Source: JAHFTW01 sp038046785 (GTDB lineage: Archaea > Thermoplasmatota > E2 > JACPAO01 > JAHFTW01). Taken from it: DNA of 64,000 nt. The notes below the pieces were generated by a model. It did no database searches. It was not told where the DNA came from and saw only the letters and a list, made by a program, of their open reading frames with translations. How positions within the stretch are numbered: the first letter of the stretch is position 1; each line of letters begins with the position of its first letter. This document shows positions 17,385 to 26,751 of the stretch, piece by piece. A program made the translations under genes and the position numbers. Where the stretch lies: the NCBI GenBank assembly GCA_038046785.1, contig JBBSVM010000005.1, positions 127,734-191,733 of the forward strand, given 5' to 3'.

Positions 17385-18398
17385 ATGAGCCTCGCCATCG
17401 AGACGCACGGCCTTGCAAAGAGCTACAAGGCGACCAAAGCGCTGGACGGAATCGACCTGCAGATTCGCCGCGGTTCGGTGTACGGACTGCTCGGTCCCAA
17501 CGGGGCGGGCAAGACCACCACCATCCGCATCCTCGCGACCCTCATCACGCCCTCGGCGGGCAGCGCCACCGTGCTCGGCCACGACGTCGTGCGCGAGGCG
17601 AAGACGGTGCGCCAGAAAGTGGCGCTCACCGGCCAGTACGCCTCCGTGGACGAGGAGCTCACCGGCCACGAGAACCTGGTGCTCGTCGGCCGCCTTCTTG
17701 GCATGCCGTGGCGCGACGCGAAGGAGCGCGCCACCGAACTGCTCGGGGCCTTCGCGCTCGACGACGCCGCCAAGCGGCTGGTTCGGACCTATTCGGGTGG
17801 CATGCGGCGCCGCATCGACATCGCTGCCAGCCTGGTCGCGACCCCCGACGTCCTCTTCCTCGACGAGCCGACGACCGGCCTCGACCCGCGCAGCCGCAAC
17901 CAGGTATGGGACATTGTCCGCCGCATTGCCGCGCAGGGCACCACCGTCCTTCTCACGACGCAGCACTTGGAAGAGGCGGACCGCCTCGCCGAGCGGCTTG
18001 CCGTCATCGACCACGGCAAGGTGATTGCGGAGGGCACAAGCCGCGAATTGAAGACGAGCGTCGGCGGCAACGCACTGCACGTCCGTCTCGGCGTGCTGTC
18101 CGACCAGGCGCGCACCCGCGCCCTGCTGACCCAGGTGCTTGGCCCGACGCTCCTGCCCGCGAGCGAGGCCGGCCTGGTTTCGGCGCGCATCAAGCGCACC
18201 GAGGACGCTTCTGCAGCCCTTGCCGTTCTGACCCGGGCCGGCGTCATCGTTGCTGAGTACAACGTCGGCAGTCCCAGCCTCGACGACGTCTTCTTTGCGC
18301 TCACCGGGCGGCCGGCGGAGGAAAAGAAGGACGAAGAGGCGCTCGCGGCCACGCCCAAGTCGAAGTCCAAGAAGGTCGCCAAGGGAGGTGCGGCTTGA
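17385..18398 (+). CDS. ABC transporter ATPase (DrrA-like exporter)
   Basis: 337 residues. Walker A is GPNGAGKT, the signature is TYSGGMRRR and Walker B is DVLFLDEPTTGLD, with an H-loop in TTQHLEEA. The C-terminal extension (about 220-320) is typical of the DrrA/daunorubicin resistance subfamily. A CATAAG at about 17354-17359 lies 30 nt before the ATG. The stop overlaps the permease start (TTGA), preceded by a GGAGGT ribosome site. Together they form an ABC-2 exporter of unknown substrate. Confidence 0.95.
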   Translation: MSLAIETHGLAKSYKATKALDGIDLQIRRGSVYGLLGPNGAGKTTTIRILATLITPSAGSATVLGHDVVREAKTVRQKVALTGQYASVDEELTGHENLVLVGRLLGMPWRDAKERATELLGAFALDDAAKRLVRTYSGGMRRRIDIAASLVATPDVLFLDEPTTGLDPRSRNQVWDIVRRIAAQGTTVLLTTQHLEEADRLAERLAVIDHGKVIAEGTSRELKTSVGGNALHVRLGVLSDQARTRALLTQVLGPTLLPASEAGLVSARIKRTEDASAALAVLTRAGVIVAEYNVGSPSLDDVFFALTGRPAEEKKDEEALAATPKSKSKKVAKGGAA

Positions 18399-19213
18399 GC
18401 GCCGACGCCATCGCGGACACCGGCCGCTTCCTCTCGACGCGGGCCCGGCCCAAGCCGACCTCGACGCTCGGCGCGGTCGGCACGCTTGCCTGGCGCGCCA
18501 TGCTGAAAATCAAGCACGTGCCGTTCCAGCTCTTCGATGTTACCGTGATGCCCATCATGTTCACGCTGCTGTTCACCTCCATGTTCAGCGGCGCGCTCGA
18601 AGCAGCAGTCGGCGGCGACTACATTCGTTACCTGCTGCCCGGCATCCTGGTGCAGACCATCATTTTCATCACGGTCTACACGGGAGTCGGCCTCAACTCC
18701 GACATCCACAAGGGGCTCTTCGACCGCTTCCGTTCGCTTCCGATGTGGCAGCCCGCCCCCATCTTCGGCGCGCTCGCCGGTGACCTGTTCCGCTACTCGG
18801 TCGCCTCGATCGTGGTGCTCATCGTTGGTCTGCTGATCGGCTTTCGCGGCGATCCCATCGGCATCGTTCTGGCGTTCCTCTGCGTCCTGCTGTTCGCCTT
18901 CTCGGTGTCGTGGATCTGGATCATCATCGGCATGAAAGTCAAGACTCCGGAATCGGTCATGACGACGAGTTTCATCTTCCTCATGCCGCTCACCTTCGCG
19001 AGCAACATCTTCGTCCCGACCGAGTCGCTCAAGTGGGAGTGGCTGCGCGCAGTGGTGGCCAACAACCCGGTGACCCACCTGGCGGGCGCGACACGCTCGT
19101 TCATGATTGGGACGCCGATGGACGACCATCTCTGGTGGGTGCTCGGCTCCTCCGCCGTCCTCCTTGCCGTCTTCGCGCCGTTGGCGCTTTTGATGTACCG
19201 CAAGGAGCGGTGA
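18395..19213 (+). CDS. ABC-2 type permease (DrrB-like)
   Basis: 272 residues with about six TM helices, among them MPIMFTLLFTSMF, YLLPGILVQTIIFITVY, GIVLAFLCVLLFAFSVSWIW and SSAVLLAVFAPLALLMY. The TTG start overlaps the ATPase stop codon. GGAGGT lies 11 nt ahead, one of the clearer Shine-Dalgarno sites in the window. Partner of the preceding ATPase. Confidence 0.92.
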   Translation: MSADAIADTGRFLSTRARPKPTSTLGAVGTLAWRAMLKIKHVPFQLFDVTVMPIMFTLLFTSMFSGALEAAVGGDYIRYLLPGILVQTIIFITVYTGVGLNSDIHKGLFDRFRSLPMWQPAPIFGALAGDLFRYSVASIVVLIVGLLIGFRGDPIGIVLAFLCVLLFAFSVSWIWIIIGMKVKTPESVMTTSFIFLMPLTFASNIFVPTESLKWEWLRAVVANNPVTHLAGATRSFMIGTPMDDHLWWVLGSSAVLLAVFAPLALLMYRKER

Positions 19214-19299
19214 AGGCCCCCGTAGTTTCACGCACCCTTTCGCACCCCTTTTCAACAGGAGGCGACCTGGAGCGGGTGGATGCACCAGGAGATGCCCTG

Positions 19300-21417
19300 A
19301 TGGCAGCGGTAGCGAAGGCGACGACCCTGGAGGGCGCAGCGCCGGCCAAAGCGAAGGCGAAGAAGCCCATCGCGGAGGAGCTCGCCCTCAACCAGAAGGA
19401 AATCTCGGTCGCCGAGTTCTTCGAACGCAACCGGCAGATTCTCGGCTTCGACTCCCCCGTCAAAGCGCTCATCACCGCCATCAAAGAGGCGACCGACAAT
19501 GCCCTCGACGCCTGCGAGGAGTCCGGCATCCTGCCTGACCTCCTCATCGAAGTGCACAAGACGGCACACGCCGACGAGCTGCGCATCTGCGTCGAAGACA
19601 ACGGCCCCGGCATCGTGAAGCGCCAGCTCGGCAACATCTTCGGCCGCCTGCTCTACGGCAGCCGCTTCCACGCCATCCGCCAGAGCCGCGGCCAGCAAGG
19701 CATCGGCATCTCCGCCGTCGTCCTGTACGGACAGCTCACCACCGGCCACCACGCCGTCGTCACCAGCAAGATTGGTGTCGGCCACCCCGCCGTCCGGGTC
19801 GAGCTCGGACTCAACACGAAGAAGAACGAGCCCGAACTGTTCAACGAGTCGATGGAGGATTCCTGGACCAAGCCGTCCGGCACCCGCATCGAGGTCACCA
19901 TCAAGGCGAAGTTCCAGGGCGGCCGCCAGAGCGCGTTCGAGTTCCTGCGCTCCACCAGCATCGTCAACCCGCACGCCCGCTTCACCTTCCTCGATCCCAA
20001 CGGCGTCACCACGATCTTCGAGCGCGTCACCGACGAGGTGCCCGCCAAGACGCAGGAAATCAAACCGCACCCGCTCGGCACCGAGCTGGGCACCATCCTG
20101 AAGATGGCGCGCGACGCCCCGCAACGCAAACTCACCGGCTTCCTCACCGAGGAGTTCTCGTCGGTTGGCTCCGACACCGCCAAGAAAATCCTGGCCGAGG
20201 CCAAGCTCGAGAACGTCGACCCCAAGGAGCTCAGCCGGGAGGAAGCGCGCCGCTTGCATGAGGCGTTCCCCAAAGTCAAGATCATGGCGCCGCCGACCGA
20301 CTGCCTCTCGCCCATTGGTGAGCAGCTCGTGCGGCGCGGCCTCAAGAAAGAGACCGAGGACGTCAGCCCCGAATTCATCACCACGGTGACGCGGCCGCCC
20401 TCGGTGTGGGGCGGCCACCCGTTCCAGGTCGAAGCGGGCATCGTGTACGGCGGCACCCTGCCGGTCGAGGAGCAGGTCCGCATCCTGCGCTTTGCCAACC
20501 GCGTCCCCCTGCTCTACCAGGGCGGCGGCTGCGCCAGCACCGTGACTGTGCAGGACGTCGATTGGCGCCGCTACGGTCTCGACCAGCGTAGCGGCAAAGG
20601 CATGCCAACTGGCCCCGCCATCTTGCTTGTTCACGTGGCAAGCACCAAGGTGCCGTTCACCAGCGAGGCCAAGGAGGCCATCGCTCCCATGGAGGAGATT
20701 CAGAAGGAGATCAAGCTCGCCTTGCAGGAGGCGGCGCGCCAGCTTGGCCGCCACCTCGCCAAGAAAGCGAAACGCGCGAAGGTGTCGGAGAAGTTCACTC
20801 TCGTCAACAAAATCCTGCCAGAACTCGCCAAGAAATCGGCCGATATGCTGGGGAAACCGGTGCCTGACCTCTCCACGATTGTCTGCAAAATCATGGATGT
20901 CGTTTGGATCGAGGACCCCGCCGTCGAGTATGAAAAACTGGAAGGGCAGACCGTGACGGTGAAAGCGAAAGTGCCCCCCAAGCCGGCGGAGCCGGAGAAG
21001 GGCAAGAGCGAGAAGCCCGAGAAGGGCAAGAAGAAAGCGACCCTCGAAGCGTTCGCCGAACCAGAACCAGCAGTGGAAGGCGGTGCCACGACGGTCGAGC
21101 CGGTGCAGACCAAGCCGGCGCACCTCTCCAAGAGCGCAATCACCATGACGAACTACATGATGGGCAGCAAGAAATTCCGCTTTTTCGTCGTCGTCCCGGA
21201 GACCTCCGTCTTCGTGTCGGCCAAGCCGGAGCCAAAAGCCGTCAAGGACCGCTACCTCATGTGGGAGGTCCCCGCCATGAAGCCGACCGAGAAACTTGTC
21301 ATCCAGTACCAAGTCGCCGGTGTCGAGAAGGGCGGCATGGACGACGTCGAGACCTTCGTGGAAGGCATCAACGAGCTTCATGTCGTGGGTGCGGACCCGT
21401 GGAGAGGTGCTGAATGA
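19300..21417 (+). CDS. top6B: DNA topoisomerase VI subunit B
   Basis: 705 residues. The GHKL ATPase domain is shown by EATDNALDACEESG (N box), EDNGPGI (G1) and GQQGIGIS (G2), followed by the H2TH and transducer domains. Subunit B drives ATP-dependent strand passage with subunit A to relax supercoils and decatenate DNA. It is longer than many homologues: an insert rich in Lys/Glu/Pro lies at roughly residues 560-610 (KPAEPEKGKSEKPEKGKKKA) before a C-terminal beta-rich domain. The ATG at 19300 is preceded by AGGAG at 19287-19291. The stop overlaps the start of top6A. Confidence 0.96.
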   Translation: MAAVAKATTLEGAAPAKAKAKKPIAEELALNQKEISVAEFFERNRQILGFDSPVKALITAIKEATDNALDACEESGILPDLLIEVHKTAHADELRICVEDNGPGIVKRQLGNIFGRLLYGSRFHAIRQSRGQQGIGISAVVLYGQLTTGHHAVVTSKIGVGHPAVRVELGLNTKKNEPELFNESMEDSWTKPSGTRIEVTIKAKFQGGRQSAFEFLRSTSIVNPHARFTFLDPNGVTTIFERVTDEVPAKTQEIKPHPLGTELGTILKMARDAPQRKLTGFLTEEFSSVGSDTAKKILAEAKLENVDPKELSREEARRLHEAFPKVKIMAPPTDCLSPIGEQLVRRGLKKETEDVSPEFITTVTRPPSVWGGHPFQVEAGIVYGGTLPVEEQVRILRFANRVPLLYQGGGCASTVTVQDVDWRRYGLDQRSGKGMPTGPAILLVHVASTKVPFTSEAKEAIAPMEEIQKEIKLALQEAARQLGRHLAKKAKRAKVSEKFTLVNKILPELAKKSADMLGKPVPDLSTIVCKIMDVVWIEDPAVEYEKLEGQTVTVKAKVPPKPAEPEKGKSEKPEKGKKKATLEAFAEPEPAVEGGATTVEPVQTKPAHLSKSAITMTNYMMGSKKFRFFVVVPETSVFVSAKPEPKAVKDRYLMWEVPAMKPTEKLVIQYQVAGVEKGGMDDVETFVEGINELHVVGADPWRGAE

Positions 21418-22544
21418 CGCCGCCCGCGAAACCGAAACGCAGCGCCGACAAGGGCGAGCGCGAGCAGCAGGCGCTTGGCAATCTGCGCGCCATTGCGACG
21501 CAAGTCTACAACCACCTGTCCAAGGCGGTCATTCCGGAAGTGCAGCTCCCGAGCCGCAACAAGTCCAACATCGTCTTCGACGAGAAGCACCGCGTCTGGA
21601 AATACGGCGCCGAGCTGACGACGCGCAGCGCCAAGTCCGTCGATGGCGCCTACATGCTGCTGCGCACCATGTACCTGAGCGATTTCATCAAGGAGATGAT
21701 CGACCAGAACAAGTCCAGCACGCTTCGTGAGATGTACTACATCTCGGAAGGCTGGGACCTCGCCAAATTCCACAGCCAGGACGAGTCCGACCTGCTTGGC
21801 GAAGACCTCGAGGTCATGACGACGTCGCTGCGCGAGGACTTCAAGCTGCGGCCCGAGGAGAACGGCGCCGCCATTGTTGGGGACCTCAAAGTGGTCGAGA
21901 CCATCCGCAACAACCAGAAGCGCACCCTGCACTGCCAGGACGATGTCGGCGAGACCGGCTACCACATTCCCTACAACGTCGAGCCGGACCGTCTCCAGTT
22001 CAAGGATGTCAAGGCGGACTTCGTCGTCGCCATCGAAACCGGCGGCATGTTCGCGCGTCTCGTCGAGAACGAGTTCGACACCAAGAACAACTGCGCGCTT
22101 GTCCACCTCAAGGGGCAGCCGGCGCGCTGCACCCGTCGTCTCATCAAGCGGCTCAACGAGGAGCACGACCTGCCCGTCGTCGTCTTCACCGACGGCGACC
22201 CGTGGTCGTTCCGCATTTTCGCGAGTGTGGCCTACGGCGCCATCAAGACGGCGCACATCTCGGAATACCTCGCAACACCCACGGCGCAGTACCTCGGCAT
22301 CACCCCCTCGGACATCGTCAACTACGACCTGCCCACCGACAAGCTCAGCGAGCAGGACGTCGATGCGCTCAAGGCAGAATTGGTGGACCCGCGCTTCGAC
22401 GACGACTGGTGGAAGGGAGAGATCAACCTGCAGCTCGAACTCAACAAGAAGTCCGAACAGCAGGCTCTGGCCAAGTACGGCTTGAACTTCGTGACGGACA
22501 CGTACTTGCCGGAGAAACTCCAGGCGATGGGGATTCTCAAGTAG
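21414..22544 (+). CDS. top6A: DNA topoisomerase VI subunit A
   Basis: 376 residues. This is the Spo11-type DNA-cleaving subunit. The catalytic tyrosine is in TLREMYYISEGW (about residue 107) and the Toprim acidic residues are in VVAIETGGMF and VVFTDGDPWSF. Its ATG overlaps the top6B stop (ATGA), so the subunits are made from one transcript. A palindromic repeat follows 43 bp after the stop. Confidence 0.97.
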   Translation: MTPPAKPKRSADKGEREQQALGNLRAIATQVYNHLSKAVIPEVQLPSRNKSNIVFDEKHRVWKYGAELTTRSAKSVDGAYMLLRTMYLSDFIKEMIDQNKSSTLREMYYISEGWDLAKFHSQDESDLLGEDLEVMTTSLREDFKLRPEENGAAIVGDLKVVETIRNNQKRTLHCQDDVGETGYHIPYNVEPDRLQFKDVKADFVVAIETGGMFARLVENEFDTKNNCALVHLKGQPARCTRRLIKRLNEEHDLPVVVFTDGDPWSFRIFASVAYGAIKTAHISEYLATPTAQYLGITPSDIVNYDLPTDKLSEQDVDALKAELVDPRFDDDWWKGEINLQLELNKKSEQQALAKYGLNFVTDTYLPEKLQAMGILK

Positions 22545-22586
22545 AGAAGAGTTCGCAAGAACCCGGCCATTGTTTCGCACCCCACG

Positions 22587-22648
22587 GTCGCAGATTTCTC
22601 AGATTCGCCCCCGGATTAGAATCTGCGCAATCTGAGAAATCTGCGACC
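22587..22648. repeat. CGCAGATT palindromic repeat, copy 1
   Basis: Arms 22587-22606 and 22629-22648 form a perfect 20-bp inverted repeat (GGTCGCAGATTTCTCAGATT). The centre holds AATCTGCGC. It lies between convergent top6A and the zinc-ribbon gene. This is the best-preserved member of a six-copy family. Confidence 0.85.
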
Positions 22649-22667
22649 CCGGTTTGGCGTCGGTGCG

Positions 22668-22985
22668 TCAAGCTTGAACTACGTCGGCGTGCGGCGTCGT
22701 CCCGCACACCGGGCAGAAGCGGGTTCCGCCCTCCTGCGAGGGGCGCCACTGGGTGCCGCAGGAGCCGCAGGCGCGCAGCTGGTTCTCCGGTTTGGTGAAG
22801 GGGCGCCAGCCGTTGGCGAAGGGCCACGCGATGGTGACCAGGACAAGGATGGCGGCCGGGGCGTAGTGCATCGGCTCCATCGCGTGCGTGGCGGTGGCGA
22901 CCATGTAGATGGTGAGGCCGACGGCGAGCACCGTGAGCCCGAGGAGGGAGAAGAGCACTTGGCGGGGGGTGAGGGTCAGTCCCAT
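22668..22985 (-). CDS. Two-TM protein with C-terminal zinc ribbon
   Basis: 105 residues. There are two TM helices (about 9-30 and 41-58), then a rubredoxin-like knuckle pair CGSCGTQW and FCPVCGTTP. The same architecture occurs in the next gene upstream (23039-23335), suggesting an old duplication. Function unknown. Confidence 0.75.
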   Translation of the reverse strand: MGLTLTPRQVLFSLLGLTVLAVGLTIYMVATATHAMEPMHYAPAAILVLVTIAWPFANGWRPFTKPENQLRACGSCGTQWRPSQEGGTRFCPVCGTTPHADVVQA

Positions 22986-23038
22986 GGCAATCCCTCAAGG
23001 TCGGCCGGAGAGATATGCCCGTTGTGGTGGGGGACCGG

Positions 23039-23335
23039 TCAGGCATGTCGGGGGACGGCGCGCGGGAACGAGCCGCAGTGGATGCAGAACGGGATGCCCA
23101 GCATGGCGGTGGCGCCGCACTGGTGGCAGAGACGCACTTGGCGAACGCCGTGCGCGCCGACGCGCAGACCGCTGACAAAGGGGAGCGCGACGAGGGCAAC
23201 GGTGAACGTCAGCGCCGCCGAGAGCGAGAGGAGGTCCACGTGGTGCCACCACAACTCCACTGCGACAAGGGACCAGGCAACCAGAGCGAACAGGGCGAGC
23301 CAGAGGGCGGACGCTTTCAGAGACATCTGCTTCAT
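23039..23335 (-). CDS. Two-TM protein with C-terminal zinc ribbon (paralogue)
   Basis: 98 residues. Two hydrophobic helices (SALWLALFALVAWSLVAVEL and SAALTFTVALVALPFVSG) are followed by CHQCGATA and FCIHCGSF. A minus-strand TTAAATAT at 23359-23366 lies 27 nt before the ATG, so it is probably leaderless and heads a two-gene unit with 22668-22985. Confidence 0.75.
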   Translation of the reverse strand: MKQMSLKASALWLALFALVAWSLVAVELWWHHVDLLSLSAALTFTVALVALPFVSGLRVGAHGVRQVRLCHQCGATAMLGIPFCIHCGSFPRAVPRHA

Positions 23336-23358
23336 GAACCTCTTCGTCCGCGCTCCAG

Positions 23359-23366
23359 ATATTTAA
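23359..23366 (-). promoter_or_regulatory. TATA box of zinc-ribbon membrane gene
   Basis: TTAAATAT on the minus strand is centred about 27 nt from the ATG at 23335, one of the strongest TATA matches in the window. Confidence 0.55.
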
Positions 23367-23406
23367 CCTGATTCGGGCAAGACTTGAAACACGGGCAAAA
23401 AACGAC

Positions 23407-24531
23407 TCACGGGCAGGAAACCGCGCGGCCCCAAGGGACAAGAGTGGTGAGGGTGCTCGGGTCGCCAGCGCCGGTGATGAGCGGCCAGCCGCGCACCAGG
23501 CCGACCACGCCGAATCCCACCAGGACCAGGGCGACGGCGAGCCCGAAGCCGGGGGCGTCCTCTGAGAGCCAGACCACGCCAGCGGCCAAGGCCAAGGCGG
23601 CCAGGACCATCCAGACGGCGGGCAACGGGGCAAGCAAGGCCAGGGCGAGGAGCCAGAGAACGCGGCTTGCCATCGGGTGGAGGGCATCGGGGAGGCGTAG
23701 TTGCAGTCGGCCGGGCAGCCGGGCGATGCGCACCTGCCGCCCCATGCCAAGCAGCGCCGCGCCCGCCATCACCGCGAGCGCTGCGAGGCCGCCAAGCCAG
23801 AGGATGGGGTTGTGCACCAGGGCGACCGGGCCGTGCAGCGGCACCATGGCGAGGCTCAGCGCGGAGAGCATCGGGATGCAGGCGGGAAGGGTTGTCCCGA
23901 GCGCCACCATGGTTCCGGCGGCGATGCCTGGGACCAGGAGGCCCTGTGCGAGGGAGATTCCGAGATGGCGAGGTGCGGCGTAGATGTGGCCGCGCAAGAG
24001 CCCCATGGCCCCCAGCGGGATGCCCCAGAGAATGGATGCGGGTTGCGCCAGCGCCGCAAGGGCGAGGAGTCCGGCGCCGAGCCAGTGCAATCCGTCGCGG
24101 AGGGTGAGGAATGCGGCAAAGGCGCCGGTGAGGCTGGCGAGGGCGATGGCGTCAGGAAGAGCAAGGCGCCCAAGCCCAAGCGTTCCAGGGTCCAGGGCAA
24201 GCAAGACGCCGGCAAGGATGCCCGCCCCGTCGGAGTGCAGGAGGCGACGGCCGGCAAGCGCCGTGCAGACGGCGGTGGCGGCAATCGAGGCGGCGGAAAC
24301 GATGCGGGCCCCTTCGAGGCCCAACCGGTCGGCAAGCCCGAGGGGCGCTGCCCCGGCGGCCGCCTCGCTCTCGGTTGGCGACGTTGGGTGCAGGCCGGCG
24401 CCAACCAGGACAAGGAAGAGGGCGCCCCCCACCAGGCTGAGAGCAATCCAGAACGAGACGGAGGGGGGCCCGGGCTGCACGCGCTCCTGCGCGATGGGCG
24501 ACGTGGGATCTGGGCTCCGTTCCGGGTCCAC
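23407..24531 (-). CDS. Polytopic membrane protein, glycosyltransferase-C-like
   Basis: 374 residues with roughly ten hydrophobic segments and an N-terminal cytoplasmic stretch. The layout (a loop after TM1, then many short helices, and the motif DPGTLGLGRLALPDAIALAS near residue 113) recalls dolichyl-phosphate-mannose mannosyltransferase (PMT/GT39-like) proteins, but I cannot see the usual Asp-Glu pair in loop 1. Product uncertain. GTG start at 24531, divergent from tfb1. Confidence 0.6.
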   Translation of the reverse strand: MDPERSPDPTSPIAQERVQPGPPSVSFWIALSLVGGALFLVLVGAGLHPTSPTESEAAAGAAPLGLADRLGLEGARIVSAASIAATAVCTALAGRRLLHSDGAGILAGVLLALDPGTLGLGRLALPDAIALASLTGAFAAFLTLRDGLHWLGAGLLALAALAQPASILWGIPLGAMGLLRGHIYAAPRHLGISLAQGLLVPGIAAGTMVALGTTLPACIPMLSALSLAMVPLHGPVALVHNPILWLGGLAALAVMAGAALLGMGRQVRIARLPGRLQLRLPDALHPMASRVLWLLALALLAPLPAVWMVLAALALAAGVVWLSEDAPGFGLAVALVLVGFGVVGLVRGWPLITGAGDPSTLTTLVPWGRAVSCP

Positions 24532-24687
24532 CGCAAGACTCGACAGAAGGGCTCTCCTTGAACGTTCCTTTCCAAAAACATTGCCCTGCCAAGCGGCGTA
24601 GAACGGGACGCGCCTCCGGGGAAGGGGTCAAATGTCTCTCCTGGCCGCCTACATAAGGAACAAGCAAAATCACCGCAAGGCTTTTCT

Positions 24688-24694
24688 GTTTAAC
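24688..24694 (+). promoter_or_regulatory. TATA-like element of the tfb pair
   Basis: The sequence reads TGTTTAA and is centred about 32 nt upstream of an in-frame GTG (24723) and 65 nt before the ATG (24756). The surrounding 40 bp are unusually AT-rich for this genome. Confidence 0.4.
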
Positions 24695-24755
24695 CATTTC
24701 ACTCAAATCCAGCCGGGACAGGGTGGACCCCCTGCCACAGCCAGGACCGTTTTTC

Positions 24756-25709
24756 ATGGCCGACCTCGCAAAGCCGAAACGGAAGGAGCAGCAGAAGGTG
24801 GAGGAGATCACCAGCTGCCCGGAGTGCGGGTCGAGCCACATCCAGACCGACCACGGCCGTGGCGAGATGGTGTGCGAGACCTGCGGCCTCATCCTGGACG
24901 ACGCGTTCATTGATCAGGGTCCGGAGTGGCGCGCCTTCGATTCCGAGCAGCGCGAGAAACGCGCCCGCACCGGCGCCCCGATGACGATGATGATCCATGA
25001 CAAGGGTCTCTCGACGATGATCGGGTGGAAGAACAAAGACTCCTACGGCAAGTCGATTCCGACGCGCAACCGCGCGCAGCTCTACCGTCTTCGGAAGTGG
25101 CAGCGTCGCATCCGTGTCAGCAATGCGACGGAGCGCAACCTCGCCTTCGCGTTGAGCGAGTTGGACCGCATGGCCAGCGGAATGGGTCTGCCCCGCAATG
25201 TGCGCGAGACCGCCGCCATGGTGTACCGCCGCGCGGTCACGAAGAACCTCATTCGGGGGCGCTCGATTGAGGGCGTCGTCGCTGCTTCGCTCTACGCGGC
25301 GTGCCGGCAGTGCGATGTGCCTCGCACCCTCGACGAGATTGCTGACGCGTCCCGTGTTTCCCGCAAGGAAATCGGTCGCACGTACCGCTTCATCGCCCGC
25401 GAGCTGAAACTCAAACTGATGCCGACGGCACCGCAGAACTACATCCCCCGTTTCTGCAGCGAACTCAAGCTCAGCAGCGACGCGCAGCAGCGCACGATGG
25501 ACATCCTGAAGCAGGCGGCCGACCGCGAGCTCACCTCGGGCCGCGGCCCCACCGGCATCGCCGCCGCCGCCATCTACATCGCGAGCATCCTGAGCGGTGA
25601 ACGCCGCACCCAGCGCGAGGTCGCCGACGTGGCCGGCGTCACCGAAGTCACCATCCGCAACCGCTACAAAGAACTGGCCGAGCGACTCGACATCGACATC
25701 GTGCTGTAA
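24756..25709 (+). CDS. tfb: Transcription initiation factor IIB (copy 1)
   Basis: 317 residues. The N-terminal zinc ribbon has CPECG and CETCG, followed by the B-finger/linker (RAFDSEQREKRARTGAPMT) and two cyclin-like repeats. TFB bridges TBP-bound promoter DNA to RNA polymerase. The in-frame GTG at 24723 would add 11 residues and fits TATA spacing better. The ATG is kept because homologues start here. Bases 24912-25630 are identical to 25910-26628 in copy 2. Confidence 0.95.
   Translation: MADLAKPKRKEQQKVEEITSCPECGSSHIQTDHGRGEMVCETCGLILDDAFIDQGPEWRAFDSEQREKRARTGAPMTMMIHDKGLSTMIGWKNKDSYGKSIPTRNRAQLYRLRKWQRRIRVSNATERNLAFALSELDRMASGMGLPRNVRETAAMVYRRAVTKNLIRGRSIEGVVAASLYAACRQCDVPRTLDEIADASRVSRKEIGRTYRFIARELKLKLMPTAPQNYIPRFCSELKLSSDAQQRTMDILKQAADRELTSGRGPTGIAAAAIYIASILSGERRTQREVADVAGVTEVTIRNRYKELAERLDIDIVL
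24912..25630 (+). repeat. 719-bp identical segment, tfb copy 1
   Basis: Starts at GATCAGGGTCC and ends at GCCGACGT. It is identical to the segment 998 bp downstream. Flanking coding sequence on both sides shows synonymous and non-synonymous differences, so the identity stops abruptly. Confidence 0.85.
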
Positions 25710-25756
25710 TCCTCACCCCCAACTCAGAATTCCCGAACCACAAGGAGCCCACCGAC

Positions 25757-26707
25757 ATGAGCGCAACCGTTGACAAGAAGAAGAAGGACCGCAAAGTCGA
25801 GGAGATCACCACCTGCCCGGAATGCGGTTCGGAGCACATCCAGACCGACCACGGCCGTGGCGAGATGGTGTGCGAGACCTGCGGTCTGGTTCTCGACGAC
25901 GCCTTCATCGATCAGGGTCCGGAGTGGCGCGCCTTCGATTCCGAGCAGCGCGAGAAACGCGCCCGCACCGGCGCCCCGATGACGATGATGATCCATGACA
26001 AGGGTCTCTCGACGATGATCGGGTGGAAGAACAAAGACTCCTACGGCAAGTCGATTCCGACGCGCAACCGCGCGCAGCTCTACCGTCTTCGGAAGTGGCA
26101 GCGTCGCATCCGTGTCAGCAATGCGACGGAGCGCAACCTCGCCTTCGCGTTGAGCGAGTTGGACCGCATGGCCAGCGGAATGGGTCTGCCCCGCAATGTG
26201 CGCGAGACCGCCGCCATGGTGTACCGCCGCGCGGTCACGAAGAACCTCATTCGGGGGCGCTCGATTGAGGGCGTCGTCGCTGCTTCGCTCTACGCGGCGT
26301 GCCGGCAGTGCGATGTGCCTCGCACCCTCGACGAGATTGCTGACGCGTCCCGTGTTTCCCGCAAGGAAATCGGTCGCACGTACCGCTTCATCGCCCGCGA
26401 GCTGAAACTCAAACTGATGCCGACGGCACCGCAGAACTACATCCCCCGTTTCTGCAGCGAACTCAAGCTCAGCAGCGACGCGCAGCAGCGCACGATGGAC
26501 ATCCTGAAGCAGGCGGCCGACCGCGAGCTCACCTCGGGCCGCGGCCCCACCGGCATCGCCGCCGCCGCCATCTACATCGCGAGCATCCTGAGCGGTGAAC
26601 GCCGCACCCAGCGCGAGGTCGCCGACGTCGCAGGCGTGACTGAGGTCACCATCCGCAACCGGTACAAGGAACTGGCCGAGAGACTCGACATCGATATCGT
26701 TCTCTGA
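25757..26707 (+). CDS. tfb: Transcription initiation factor IIB (copy 2)
   Basis: 316 residues. It differs from copy 1 only in the N-terminal tail (MSATVDKKKKDRK), a few residues around the zinc ribbon (for example GSEH versus GSSH, LV versus LI), and synonymous sites at the ends. It lies 47 bp behind copy 1 with AAGGAG at about 25742-25747 before the ATG, so probably co-transcribed. Two near-identical TFBs suggest dosage or a conversion-maintained pair rather than separate promoter specificities. Confidence 0.95.
   Translation: MSATVDKKKKDRKVEEITTCPECGSEHIQTDHGRGEMVCETCGLVLDDAFIDQGPEWRAFDSEQREKRARTGAPMTMMIHDKGLSTMIGWKNKDSYGKSIPTRNRAQLYRLRKWQRRIRVSNATERNLAFALSELDRMASGMGLPRNVRETAAMVYRRAVTKNLIRGRSIEGVVAASLYAACRQCDVPRTLDEIADASRVSRKEIGRTYRFIARELKLKLMPTAPQNYIPRFCSELKLSSDAQQRTMDILKQAADRELTSGRGPTGIAAAAIYIASILSGERRTQREVADVAGVTEVTIRNRYKELAERLDIDIVL
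25910..26628 (+). repeat. 719-bp identical segment, tfb copy 2
   Basis: Partner of 24912-25630. Confidence 0.85.
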
Positions 26708-26751
26708 ATCGGGAGTCCATTCCCAGATAGGGTTCAAACGGCGAGCGTGAG

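Noticed and set aside
24756..26707. Assembly duplication of a single tfb gene
   Set aside because: The two N-terminal regions and the last 80 bp differ at many bases, so they are two real genes; only the identical core could reflect assembly, which is noted in the finding.
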